Assembly: GCF_016097555.1 (NCBI RefSeq)
Contig: NC_054707.1
Coordinates: 42,629,843 to 42,693,842, forward strand
Direction of reading: 5' to 3'
From: Gigantopelta aegis
Taxonomy: Eukaryota > Mollusca > Gastropoda > Neomphalida > Peltospiridae
Length of the DNA: 64,000 nucleotides
Shown here: one piece after another, positions 14,401-43,359 of the stretch
Layout of the letters: each line of letters begins with the position of its first letter
Position numbering within the stretch: position 1 is the stretch's first letter
The notes under the pieces: generated by a model
The model's input: the letters and a program-made list of their open reading frames with translations, nothing else
Databases searched by the model: none
Told to the model about the DNA's origin: nothing
Made by a program: the position numbers and the translations under genes

Positions 14401-16489
14401 CTTTTTCTCATTTCTGTCAGACTGCACCAAAGTTGAGGCGATAAAGGGTGTGACGAAATAATGAGCAAACCCAAATTAAGTACAAACAATTTCACCTCAG
14501 AACATTTCAACTCAAAATCTGATTGAATCAATCAAATGTTAAGCTGTAATTAGATTAAAATACTTGAAATACATTTATAAATACTTACAACTCTTTATCA
14601 GCTATTATTAACATTACCATGTACACTAAAAAGACCCGGGTGTGCTCAGAACAGACAAAAAATCTTGTTGTGCCCAAATTAGTTAGATCTAAAGCCCTGG
14701 ATGGATATCCAAAACTATCGAATTCTGTCCTCCATTAAATTCTGTCCTATATCATTTCCACACTTTTTCTAATCACACTGCACAAGCACAGACTTTAATA
14801 CCACTGCATATGTATCAACTAACCAATCCTCGATTGATCAACATTGAAAATGAGGGTAGAAAAAGGTAAGACTTTTTTTCTCCCTTGTACAGTACCGGTA
14901 ATTCTATTATTGCATAGAGGAACCATAACCAAAGATAATAACATATTAAAACCGTTACAAATGAAGAGACTAGATTTGACGGATTGGTAATGACTGTCGT
15001 CTGCATGAGTTTTGTCTATATTTAATAACAAGTCAAATGACTTCACTCATATGACTTGACACTCTTAACGTTGACGGGGTGGTGGTGGTGGTGGGGGGTG
15101 TATGGAAGGCTGTTTGTTTCAGATCCACAATTGTTATTAAGAAACATTAGTATATTTTTTACTTTTTGTAGAAGAACGTTTTTTTCTTCTTTTTCGACGG
15201 ATTTCGATGGTGTTAAAAAAATTGCAAATATTCACTTCCTGGTGGGAATTTTACATTTGTTGACAACAAAGGTAAGTAATTACAAAATGTTTATTATTAT
15301 TTTACTTTGTATTGGACAAGGTAAACAATGATGTTAAATTTATCTGGTTTATGGATTGAACATGTGCAGTAGCATTTTTCTGTTAATGGAACAGCATTCA
15401 ATAGGTCCAGGATACTATAACTCCATTGAACACTGTGATCTAAAGTCCAAACCAAAATGTTAACTACTACGAAAAATTGCTCTCCTACCTTTATTTTTCG
15501 TTAGATTTTACCCACATTTTGTCCAGACAGAAATCTTGAAAAAAACATTACAATGACACAGATTCCACATACTAGATGATAACCATGTCACCTATATCGA
15601 CTTCACTGAGAGCGCATAGGGCAAAAAGCATGTGATTTTGTGCCGGCTGCCATTTTGTCTTTTTATGGAATATTCTTTAAGAAGTTTAAAAGGATATAAC
15701 TTAATCTAACAACATCATAACATGTTATAAAAGCAAACGTGATGATGTCATATTAATTTTATTAGTAATTTTTTTTCTTTCTTTAATGATACCACTAGTG
15801 TCACTGATTTTATATTAATTATGTCACATACTTTGGAGGCTTTCACCCCTCTTGAAGAGTATTCCATAAAAAAAACAGTGGCAGATGACAGAAAACTGCA
15901 TGTATTTTGCCCTATCATGCCTATGCTATCTCAGCGAAGTCGATACTGGCGACATCGTTACAGTCTCATATGTGGAATCTGTGTCACTGTAATGTTTTTT
16001 TTCACAACTTATGTCTGGACACAATATGGGGGAAATGTAATGGTAATTAAAGGTAGGCGAGTAATTTATTGTAGTTGTTAACAATTTATTTCGGACTTTA
16101 GTGCATTTAAAACAATAATGAATAAAAAAAAAGGAAAAGTATTTATTAAATATCAGTGTTAAAACATTCTCTCATAACTTTTATACACTGTCAATACCTT
16201 TACTAATTATCACTTTTGCTTTAGGACGCAGTACAAGTGACGTTTCGTGTGAAGGAAATGAATATGTTTTGGCCCATGACAGCCGGTTCGGATACAAAAT
16301 AACCAACAGTCCTGGGAAATACGAAGCGACGTAAGCCACAACAACACTCGTTAAAACAATAATAATAAACACTGTTCTTGACATCACAAATGGTGAGTAC
16401 GACTGGTTATACGGCCGTTTATATTTTTTATGCTTCTTAAATATTAAAAAGACTGGACTGTTAGAACAATTTGGAATCCAATCTGCCAT
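11423..16489 (-). CDS. FICD: Protein adenylyltransferase FICD (Fic/TPR, ER)
   Basis: Complete gene of three exons on minus: 16198-16489, 13534-13816 and 11423-12239, giving 1,392 nt and 463 residues (human FICD is 458). FICD AMPylates and de-AMPylates the ER chaperone BiP, in the ER lumen. Residues about 39-65 are a single hydrophobic segment (type II anchor). Exon 2 encodes two TPR motifs (QKVFQHALSLDPSHADILTA; ADHMYRRALSENPSHSKALE). Exon 3 is the Fic domain, with the inhibitory-helix motif TNAIEG (Glu232) and the catalytic motif HPFYDGNGRTSR at 361-372 (His361). Both are intact, so the protein should be regulated like the human enzyme. A sequon in SYINSTL sits where human FICD is glycosylated. 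The ATG at 16487-16489 was chosen because the upstream extension has only a GTG. Intron phases match across all three exons. Transcribed divergently from DDX51. Confidence 0.96.
12240..13533 (-). other. FICD intron 2
   Basis: AT-rich 1.3 kb intron with donor GTAAAG at the 13533 end and acceptor tttcag at the 12240 end. I see no element in it that I can name. Confidence 0.7.
13817..16197 (-). other. FICD intron 1
   Basis: A 2.4 kb intron. It holds the 449-bp TIR element at 15546-15994 and a short 'ggcctgctgttatt / aatagcaggcc' hairpin at about 14158-14184. The remainder is AT-rich with no coding signal. Confidence 0.6.
15546..15994. mobile_element. 449-bp long-TIR element (MITE)
   Basis: The ends CATTACAATGACACAGATTC (left) and GAATCTGTGTCACTGTAATG (right) are inverted repeats. 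Imperfect similarity continues inward for about 85 bp to the phrase 'gcatagggcaaaa' versus 'ttttgccctatcatgc'. The interior is non-coding. A related fragment (TGCCATTTTGCTTTTTTATG) is in DDX51 intron 2 near 22300. Confidence 0.75.
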
Positions 16490-16884
16490 GTTGACGAAAC
16501 CGGAAGTATGATCAGCTGTCAAAAACACAGAGTTAAAATGTCGGATTTAACGAATATCGCTTGTCATAAATGATATTGATTTGCATTCATTGTAGTCTTA
16601 TAGAAGAAACCTACAGCTGGTCGTACTGTTATAGTATATGTATTTTCATTATATATTTATTTATTTAGACATCTACTCTCATACACCGTAATACAATGCA
16701 TATTATTTTTAAATTCGTTTCGGTGATCAATTCATAATATATTAAATCTATTGAGAGATTTGTTCATTTCTCATTGGCTAATCATCTTACTTCCGGTTTT
16801 AATAAACACAAATACACGTGTTGAGAAGAAGAGGAGTTATGAAACGCGCATTATAACCAGCCTGTGCAGGACTCTAAAAGGGTT
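16490..16884. promoter_or_regulatory. Bidirectional promoter between FICD and DDX51
   Basis: The start codons of two divergent genes are 395 bp apart. The interval holds an ETS/GABP-type CCGGAAGT at 16500-16507, a second one in opposite orientation (ACTTCCGG) at 16789-16796, an inverted CCAAT box (ATTGG, 16773-16777) and an E-box CACGTG at 16815-16820. Paired ETS sites are typical of TATA-less head-to-head housekeeping promoters, which is established for vertebrates; use here is inferred. A five-codon upstream ORF (ATG at 16839, MKRAL then stop) precedes the DDX51 start. Confidence 0.65.
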
Positions 16885-34359
<17,475 letters not shown>

Positions 34360-34875
34360 CGATTGACATACAATAATTTATTGTACATAGACATGATATC
34401 AATAAAAAAATATATTTACATTTATATTGGTAGTTAATTTTATCATGCTACCCTGCTGTTGAAACAATAGTTATGGTTGAAAGGATATAAGAATGGTCAT
34501 ATATTACACAGCCCAGCACTGTTACGGTTAAGCTGTTACATACACATGTAAGACGGGGTTCATACATTACAATGTTTATTATGAACCAAATTCCACGGCT
34601 TTAAAAGGCATTTTCCATTACCTTTTTTATTTTTGGAGGGTGGATTTTGGTAGAAACATCAACATATTACAATGTTAGCTACAAGAGACAAACATATATT
34701 GCAGTTGGAAAGCCAAGGACTGGGATGTAAGGACAGTGAAAACAGTTGAATGATAGCAGCTGCTAAATCAGGAAGAAATGATTAAAAGGAGACAGGAAAG
34801 GGGCAACAAGACAAAACTCTCACCCCATATATATATATATACCTTCTCGCACATATATAATAATTGTTCTATACA

Positions 34876-35112
34876 AAAGTTAGTTGGTTTTATTCAATGA
34901 CACCACTAGACTACATTGAGTAAACATTCAAACATTAGGTAATTCTGCATTAGTCTTCATAAAAAGAACTCCACTACATTTGTCCACTAAAAGCAAGAGA
35001 TGGCACATACCACTGCCTTTGATATACTTGTCACGGGGGAAACAAGCCAAATGGAGAATGGGTCCACCAAGGTGGTTTGTTCCTTCGTCTCAAGCACGTC
35101 GGACAGAGCTAG
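34876..35112 (-). mobile_element. Diverged SINE, subfamily A
   Basis: The tail (TTTTATTCAATGACACCACT) and parts of the core and head are recognisable, but the GGGATCTTTTATATG segment has been deleted, so this is an old copy. Confidence 0.6.
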
Positions 35113-35488
35113 ATCCTGTCCTCTACTATACAATTATATCATATATGGCTAGTATACCATGACTTTGATTTGAAAGCTTACTATAGAATCCACTGAATAG
35201 AATTGCTTTAAAATGTATAATAAACCTGAGAAAACAATTCATTTGTTTAGTCCGAGACAGTTTGGACCACATAGTAATTGACACATCCACTAGAAGATGA
35301 CATCTTGTATACAGACATCAGAAAGTTGAAACAATCGGTCCTTACATATCCCGTTTAATGAGATATGTTTGCAATAATGATCTTATTATATTGCAAACCT
35401 CCTGCCGTTGTATGATTTACTATATTCTGATTGGATTGGATGACGTGTCTTAAAAACCAAATGTTATCCTTCGATAAACAGAAAATGA

Positions 35489-35815
35489 AGGAAGGAAATG
35501 TTTTATTTAACGACGCACTGAACACATTTTATTTACAGTTATATGGCGTCAGATACATGGTTAAGGACCTCACAGGTATTGAGAGAGGAAACCCGCTGTC
35601 GCCACTTCATGGCCTGCTCTTTTCGATTAGCAGCAAGGGATCTTTTATATGCACCTTCTCACAGACCGGATAGTACAAACCACAGCCTTTGTTACACCAG
35701 TTGTGTGGAGCAGTGGCTGGAACGAGAAATAGCCCAATGGGTCCACTGATGGGGATCGATCCTAGACTGACCATGCATCAAGCAAACACTTTACCACTGG
35801 ACTACGTCCCCCCTC
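35489..35815 (-). mobile_element. Near full-length SINE, subfamily B
   Basis: Order on plus is tail GGAAATGTTTTATTTAACGA, core GGGATCTTTTATATGCACC, inverted head ending CTGGACTACGTCCCCCC. The target duplication is not clear. Confidence 0.88.
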
Positions 35816-36248
35816 GAAAAAAATTATGTCATTACGTAAAATGTGACGTCATTATGTAAAACAGATCATGAAAAGGACTTTAGAAACTTTTTTTTGTGTA
35901 TCTTTACCTAAATAAGTTGTGTTGTCTGTAATTACAAGAATTGTTTGCCAGTTTTTGAGAATTTATTAAGTATAGCTGTCACAAATTTAGTATAAAACAG
36001 CTTCGCTACGCTACATTATTTAATACAATTTGTGACTGTTGTACATCGATAAATCACAAAAAATTCTTATATTATTTTCTAGTTTGAACTAATGCTTGAA
36101 AAGGAGTAATATTTTAAATGCTTTTTGACATTTTCAGTTACTCCATTCACAAAACAGAAAATTTACTGTACTGTCAGTTAGAATGTTAGCTAACCAGCAC
36201 CAGAATTTGACTTTTCATTCCACCACAAGAATTAACACATGAAACTTT

Positions 36249-39200
36249 TTATCTTCTTCTTTTCTTTGGCATTCGAACTGGTCTTAAGTAGGGATTGTCT
36301 ATTGCATCCGAGTCTATGGAATCCTGAGCCGGTAAGGTCTGAGATAACTGAAGATCAGAACCACCATTCTGGGAGTCTTGTAAAGTCCTGGATTCTAGAC
36401 CTTGCAAAGAGGATTCCTTTGGACGTTTTGTAACAGGTTCCTCCAAATCCTTTGGTTCTTGAGCATCAAGATCTTGATCCTTCGGCAGGAGTGCATCGAG
36501 GTATGGAAGTGCAACAGGCTTGACCGCTATTACTAAAGAAAGAAATGACAAAAACATCCATTTAGCTATAAGGAAATGAAAACTATCATTTAAATACAAA
36601 ATTATTATAGCAACTATATTCAGAATTGGTGCCGTAAAATGAGCTCAGTATTATTTTCTAATGATGATGAGAATGTTTAAAATGAAAGATTACACAATTA
36701 TAGTTAAATATATTAAATATTTCTCGAAAATGTCTTCAAAATAAATTTACTTTCATACAGATTTGTTTTTCAGTTACATTGTATAAACTTTAATAACAGC
36801 TGAAAAAATAAATGTTTTAATTTACTTTTGTGATGTAAATGAATGCTTTCTTAAGTTTTGTTTTCCTGACAGAACTGACAAATAATTTGTCACTTTAAAT
36901 ATTTCATACATGGATAGGCATTGACATCATCTTTAAAAAGGCTCTGTGTTTCTCCAGTCTTGGCAATGAAGCGGGTCAGAGCTCTCTCTACGTCACGTTT
37001 TTGTGAAGCTGCTTTCTCCCGCACATGTTGATACTCATTTAGTGGTTCCTTGTGGGTCTGAAGTAGAAAATACAACAGGATTTTTTTTTTTTTTTTAAAT
37101 TATAATGGAAATTGATGTGATGATGTCTGTCAAGTGTGTGAACAATCCAGACCAACATAGAAACTAACAGTAAAGTTTAACCAGATGTTTATGAAAAAAG
37201 GAAAGTAATATAATTTGCTCAATAAAACCTAAGCTTATTTTAACTACAGCTATTTAGTGGCTAACACTCTACCACTGAGCGAGGTACAACCCACCAGGGC
37301 TAGCTCTGACATTCGCTAATGGCAAATTTTATAAACAATTGGCAAATTTTATTTTAATGTGGCAAAATAATTGCCTGTGATGACCGATATTTTGTTGGAA
37401 AATAACTTATTTCTGCCATTTTTGAAGTTTAATAGATCACCCAGAGTTAGCCCTGCCACCCACCCATCCATTACAAAACTTTAAAGTCCGACTTTTTAAA
37501 GCTTTAGTAAATTCTTGTCCATATCTGAAGGAAAAAAACAAAGATGTGTAATAACATTATTTGTATTGGTAATTATATGGGGTAAATAGTTTGGTCTTGG
37601 TCATAATATGCAAGTAAAGAAATACTTGCAGGATACAGTTACCAGTGTTTTGATGTAGGTGTGAGGATCGGGAAACACTGGAAGATAATCTGGAATATGT
37701 GATGGGTGTGGTTTCTTCTCAGCTGTTTGTAGTGTTCTTGGGTTGGGTACTGCTGTGCTGAGTGGAGCTAAAATTTTAAAAAGAGAGCAAAACTTCAAGA
37801 AAGAAAGAAAGAAAGAAAGAAATGTTTTATTTAACGACACACTCAACACATTTTATTTACGGTTATATGGCGTCGGACATATGGTTAAGGACCACACAGA
37901 TTTCGAGAGGAAACCTGCTGTCGCCACTACATGGGCTACTCTTCTGATTAGCAGCAAGGGATCTTTTATTTGCGCTTCCCACAGGCAGGATAGCACAAAC
38001 CATGGCCTTTGTTGAACCAGTTATGGATCACTGGTCGGTGCAAGTGGTTTACACCTACCCATTGAGCCTTGTGGAGCACTCACTCGGGGTTTGGAGTCGG
38101 TATCTGGATTAAAAATCCCATGCCTCGACTGGGATCCGAACCAAGTACCTACCAGCCTGTAGACCAATGGCCTACCACGATGCCACCAAGGCCGGTTCAA
38201 AGCTTCAAAGACTAAAATTGTATGGACTAGGCCATCTTAAATAATATTTATGTCTGCTAAATGACAGAAAATAAGTGATGTTTTTGACGTTTTCCTTTGG
38301 TATTGTGTTGCATTCATCAACAAACTAAAGTTGTGAAAGACAAACTTTAGAACATCAAATTGGTACATAAATAATTAAAGTTGTTTTCATTGAGCATGAT
38401 ACACCCAAGATGTACAGGAATCCACAAAATCATGTATATACTCGTGTAAAACATACCAAAACATGGACAAATATCAATGTTCCCCAACAACTTTATTTTA
38501 ATACATCACACAATTATGTTAAGTTCTGGCAAAGAATAACAGCTCTTTGTCAATGTTATCAAAACTAACAATTACAATTTTGCACTTACGAGGAATAAAG
38601 ACCGTTTTGTTGGGCCTTTTTGCATAAGCAGGTATAGACTGTACATTAACACCTACAAATAGAAAAAGAATTTAAAACATAATCTTACACCAAGCATACA
38701 TTGAAAATATACAGGAGGCATAGTTTCATCAATCAGTTTCCTGAATACTGATAATAGATCAGGCACTAATCTAGCCATCGAATTGGTATCTGTTTTGCTA
38801 AAACTTATACCTGGTTCAAATTGCCAAGTTGTTATATTTTGGACTTTTGTTATGATGGACACTGCATGGTTTGTAAGCGATTTCCAGATTATGCACCTCT
38901 CAATGTTATGCATAGAATCTTACTAAAGTCTATGCTGAAAATACAAAGCAGGTTGCTAATTGCATCTGTTTACTTTTTGACAAAACTGACCAAATTATTT
39001 ATATACCCGGTATTTACATTATACACCCCATGCTGTTTTCATTACGTCTTGCACATTTCAGACCAACAGAAAAAACAATTGTGTGTTGAAATCACCATTG
39101 ATGAATTAACTGGTGGTTTCCATGATGTTGCATAGAAAAGAGATCTCATCATCTGGCGAGCATAATACATTATTTTTATTCCTAATCTATGATATTGACG

Positions 39201-42200
39201 ATACCGAAAAACACGAGGGTAATAATCTCTTTATCATATAATCTCAAGCTTAATATAACGTGTTTTTGTAAACTGTACATGCAACTTTAATTCCAGTCAG
39301 CCATTACGTGATATTCAAATGACGTAAGAATGTAGAGCGGTGTATTTTTGAATGAAAATGATGTCAAACTCGAATGATGTCATTTTGGATGTCCTTACTT
39401 CAAAATAAACTAGGGCCTAACGTTTTTTGTTTTCTGAACGCTGGACAGCTATCAGTATAAAATTGCTATTGAAATGTTTTTATTTTATGACTATGAATGC
39501 ATGCGTCAATCATGGAGTGTCACCCATGTGCGTTTGCTTAAATGTCAATAAACCTAGTGCCGTGACCTCCATTAATTTACATCTAATTTGCAAAGTTATC
39601 AAATTGTTAAAGTATGTGATCTGAAAAATATCACATACTTTGATTGCACTGAAAATGTAAGATATTATATGATAAATTTATTTATCACGCAGCCACTTTC
39701 TATTGGTCGATTATGATGACCAATTAAAGCATTCATAAACATATACTAGTTAGCAGATTATGACATTTGACACATGCTTAGATACATTACATTTTTGTTC
39801 ATTTGACATCTAGGTCATCATGCAATGTAGCCAAAGTAACAGAAACAATAGCTTTTCCCCCATGTCTGATGGACTGCAGGATAAAAATAATAACTAGTTA
39901 ATGACGTAGGATGTTGGCTTTAACCTGTTCAGGCCAAATGGGGAATTCTGCTCGGCAAACCTTGCATAATTTTCCATTCTTACATTTCACAGGATAAAGC
40001 CAATGTCCTACATCATTAACTAGTTATTTTCTATGTATACATACTTATGTATACATATGTTACTCTCTTAAATTACCAGCATGGGGTCTTTTATTTTCAC
40101 TTTTTCACAAAAGAGAATAATCATGCCATGACCAATGATACACAAGTCATCAAAGATTGATTCCTTGTGCTGGTTTTTTTCAACGTCATTGCAGCTAATG
40201 AATGACAAAAAGATAAATAAATGTGTGTACAATACCCATCTCAATAAGTGCCATGACAACATCACTAAGCATCGATTCAGTGCGACCTGACAATTCAGTA
40301 AATCCTCTAGCGCTGCGACCAAGTTCAGATAAAACTGAAAACAAAAAGATAAAAGGAAAATAAATTATATAATTATGTATATATACCCTGTGTATGTATT
40401 GGAAAAACTGGGGGTGTAGTTTACATACGGAGTCTTTGATGGATGTACCAACTACAGGCTACATTCATGTCTTAACATACAAGGCAACATGTACATATCC
40501 CTGTATAGGTGTAAGTACAAGTCATCACTTTAATATGTTGGACACTGGTAAATATTTGACCTATAACTGTCCTGTTATGACTCGGGGGGAAAAGTGTACT
40601 TAAATTACATGAAGAGATTGTTGTTTTGCAATTAGAAAGTAGAAACTTTTTGTGTAAGATGTTTTTGCTTTCACATGAGTACCGCAAAATTAATAAGTAC
40701 AAGTACACAAATTTTCAAAACAATGTCTAGTGTTGGGAATCAGTTGGAAATCATCATTGATTGTAATCAGAACCAACTGATGAACTTTCGATTATTGAAT
40801 CGGGTATAAAGTGTATCATAAAATATTGTTTGTTTCTGATTACCCGACTGACCCTAATTTGAACCTGTCGACCTTAAATCTTCTTTTTTTTAGTATTTCT
40901 AAGAAAACATTCCAAAACTATCACAAGCACCAATATGGTGTTGTTATAAATCAAATTCTTCTATATTGATTTTGTTTATTAGTCACAGAATAGTTTTATT
41001 CTAACAATTGATTGATGGACTTACTTCCCTTCAAATTGAAAGGCAAATTCTGTAACTTTCGTGAGATATCAGGCGAAGAGTTCCGATTGTCGGAAAATTG
41101 TCTTCATGAAAATATGCGATGTTTTCCAATTTACTTCAGTGACAAACTGGCCTTGTATAAATTTAGAGACCTTCTGATAAGCTAGTGGTGGGGCTGTTTT
41201 TTTTATCGATACTGATGAAATTTACTGGTAAATCTAATGATTAAATATGTCAGTAAAATCTCTATTTGTTTCATTATTTTTTGTGTAACTGCTGCACAAG
41301 GTGGAATCGCCCAGTGGGCGATCACGTGATCTACGTCTGGAAATAGATCGCCGAGCTTTGTAATTATGGCGACGGAGTGTCACGAAGCGTAGCTGAATGT
41401 GGGTGCTGTCGGATTTTTTTCTGTAGTATGTGTATTAGTGATTAATATGTGGATTTTTTTTTTATTAGTTAACTCGAAAATGATTGATGTAAAGGTATTT
41501 GACGTCAAACATTGGATTGGTGTGGTATTAGAGCGGGAATCTTTGCCAACTTTTTGGTTGTCAGGAATTGCCAAAAAAATACATAGGTTGGTCTCTGACT
41601 GTAATGAGAGCGTATAACTGTCCAAATGTCTGTCTAGCTCTCTTACAGTCAGAGTACTCGGGCTAGGTTACAATCTGCACTTCTCTGGCAATTCTATGTC
41701 GATATTCCACTAAATAAAAAGTGTCCGTATATTTATTTTATCCGTGGATGTAATATACGGTAAAAACTAATACAAAAAACATTATACTTTATAGTGGACA
41801 AATTATACAAAAACAATTTTTGGTTGTGGACGAGTTCAACAGTGGACGAATCATCTGAGGACGAATCCTCTGCATCCCGGCTAATGCCTGTTGGTCATTG
41901 TACAGACTGCTAATGATTTTGATTGGCAATAAATATTGTTTAAACCAAATGCTTGCCATGAAGTTCATGAACTATGATTCTGAAGTTTTATTGATAAATG
42001 CATTATTCATTCCCTGGGAACATTTGTTGTCACATCACTAAAACAGTATAAGAGGTCTTGTTTGCTAAAAATCTAACAATTCGGGGGTAAAATTCAATAC
42101 ACACGGAAAGTGTACCGCCCGTTCCCCCCATTAGTTATCGATCTAAAGAGGGATTTTTTGATGGGGTATATATATCCCTAACCCTAACTAATATCATCAT

Positions 42201-42460
42201 GCTACAAAACGACAAAAAAAAAAAAAAGGAAACATTAATAAACTATTATAAATGATGGGGGGAACGGGTGGAGCTCTTGCCATACACACTACCAAAGAAA
42301 GACCTGCCAATCTATACTAACAGCTTTGAAGCATTTCTGTCAAAGTTTCCAGTGCTGCATTTTCTGCATGACCAAATCCAGTTTCAGAACAAAGTGCTGC
42401 TACGGCGACCTTCAGGGCTTTTCGCCGCGACACAGCGTGTCCGTCTGATTTTAGAGACAT
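36249..42460 (-). CDS. TAF8: TFIID subunit TAF8
   Basis: Complete gene of six exons on minus: 42322-42460, 40236-40334, 38590-38652, 37643-37767, 36910-37057, 36249-36532. They sum to 858 nt, 285 residues, with all phases consistent (human TAF8 is about 310). TAF8 is a TFIID subunit that pairs with TAF10 through its histone fold and helps nuclear import of that pair. Exons 1-2 encode the histone fold (RRKALKVAVAALCSETGFGH; ETLTEMLQS; LSELGRSARGFTELSGRTES; MLSDVVMALIEMG). Exons 3-5 encode the conserved TAF8 C-domain (IPAYAKRP, HPSHIPDYLPVFPDPHTYIK, EKAASQKRDVERALTRFIAK, TGETQSLFKDDVNAYP). The last exon ends in the family signature IDNPYLRPV plus a basic PKKRRR tail, a likely nuclear signal. 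The ATG at 42458-42460 is preceded directly by an in-frame TAA, which fixes the start. Confidence 0.96.
37300..37458. mobile_element. GGCAAATTTT hairpin MITE, copy 2
   Basis: Starts GGGCTAGCTCTGACATTCG and ends CAGAGTTAGCCCTG (inverted). In the TAF8 intron between 37058 and 37642. Confidence 0.65.
37798..38204 (-). mobile_element. Chimeric SINE: subfamily B tail and core with a different tRNA head
   Basis: The tail (GAAAGAAATGTTTTATTTAA) and core (GCAAGGGATCTTTTATTTGC) are standard. The head (about 38040-38200, minus) is unlike the others: A-box-like TGGCATCGTGGTAGG and B-box-like GGTTCGGATCCCAG. The flanks repeat CAAAACTTCAAGA / CAAAGCTTCAAAGA, a probable target duplication, so the whole chimera moved as one unit. 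Confidence 0.85.
38653..40235 (-). other. TAF8 intron 2
   Basis: AT-rich intron of 1.6 kb. It carries the small MITE at 39886-40030 and a weak SINE-core relic near 40075-40160 (GGGGTCTTTTATTTTCAC). No coding signal. Confidence 0.6.
39886..40030. mobile_element. 145-bp MITE with AACTAGTTAATGA ends
   Basis: The left AATAACTAGTTAATGACGTA is matched by the inverted right end (ATCATTAACTAGTTATT), and similarity continues over 'ggatgttggcttt'. In TAF8 intron 2. Confidence 0.7.
41395..41668. repeat. Inverted-repeat family, arm A
   Basis: About 270 bp matching 44402-44735 in opposite orientation, including AGCGGGAATCTTTGCCAA versus the inverted TAAAAGATTCCCGCTCTA, and GACATTTGGACAGTTAT (inverted). 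It ends in ACTCGGGCTAG; a short third copy of that end is at 43086-43116. Confidence 0.75.
42111..42271. mobile_element. Hairpin element with CCCGTTCCCCCCAT arms
   Basis: ACCGCCCGTTCCCCCCATTA at 42113-42132 is inverted at 42251-42271 (ATGGGGGGAACGGGTGG). The interior includes CCCTAACCCTAACT and a poly-A run. It ends only about 50 bp from the TAF8 exon 1 donor. Confidence 0.6.
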
Positions 42461-43359
42461 TTAGAAGACTCGTGTGCTTTTCACACATGTATTTAATCAT
42501 GCAACAATATTAAAAACTTTGAAAAATGCACAACTTGAATTTCATTTTGTCATTTGTCTGCCATTGCAATTTCGGTTGTGTTGTTTTCTATACCTACAAA
42601 CTGGAGCACCAGCAATAAAAAGAGCTACGTATTACAAAAGCCGGACCTTTATTTATTTATACGGCTCCCACCCAGAGCGAGTTTAATGGTTTGGTGTAAG
42701 GCAACACAACACAGACTACTCACTAACAAATACTTTATCATTCATTAACCCACTGCTTGAACCCTAATTTGATATTTATAAGCACAAATATAACTATAAA
42801 TTAAATGCACTTAATTTTAAATGTGAACGTTCCATCATGTCTTGTGGAGTTTTATTATCTGACGGAGAAATATATTGGCTAGTTCATTCTGTTTTTGAGC
42901 TCACTCTTGGAAGGTCGGGCAGATTTACATTAAATTTGTTTAATAACCTCTTGGCTTATGTGGTTTAAAATAATTGTTATCTGAAAACCATTGGTCACTT
43001 TTAAATGAAGACCAGTTTAACTACTAGTATTTGAATGTTATTATTTTGGGCCAACTTAATGGCATAACACCCTCAAGGCTCAAGCTAGCCCGAGCATTTT
43101 GAAGGTAAGAGAGCTGAAACTGAAACTATGACATTTACTAGGAGAAAATATCCCATTTATAAAACCTAAATTGTACCCAGATAACGTTACTGTGAAAGAT
43201 ACTGACCATCACAAACATTTATAATTAACATTTCAAAACAGTATGGAATCTTCATATCCAGAAAATTATAGAAAAAACGAGCAAAGAAACTTTGTCTTTT
43301 AATATTTGCTTGTTAAAATACCGGCTTTCTAGAAAGTCGCTAGAAAAAAATATATTGTT

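Larger units (their letters stand above)
34360..36248. other. Tail-to-tail spacer between DDX51 and TAF8
   Basis: Contains the DDX51 3' UTR with AATAAA at 34401, two SINE copies and the end of the TAF8 transcript. No further gene is seen. Confidence 0.6.
40335..42321 (-). other. TAF8 intron 1
   Basis: 2.0 kb. Contains arm A of the inverted-repeat family (41395-41668), a LINE 3'-end relic (41885-41947, ending AATAAATATTGTTTAAAC) and the 42111-42271 hairpin pair near the exon 1 donor. Confidence 0.6.

Noticed and set aside
38653-38913. 86-residue open frame on minus inside TAF8 intron 2
   Set aside because: No similarity or splice support, and the real TAF8 exon borders exclude it.
42171-42195. 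Interstitial telomere-like CCCTAACCCTAACT
   Set aside because: Only two units inside a small hairpin element; not a telomeric tract.
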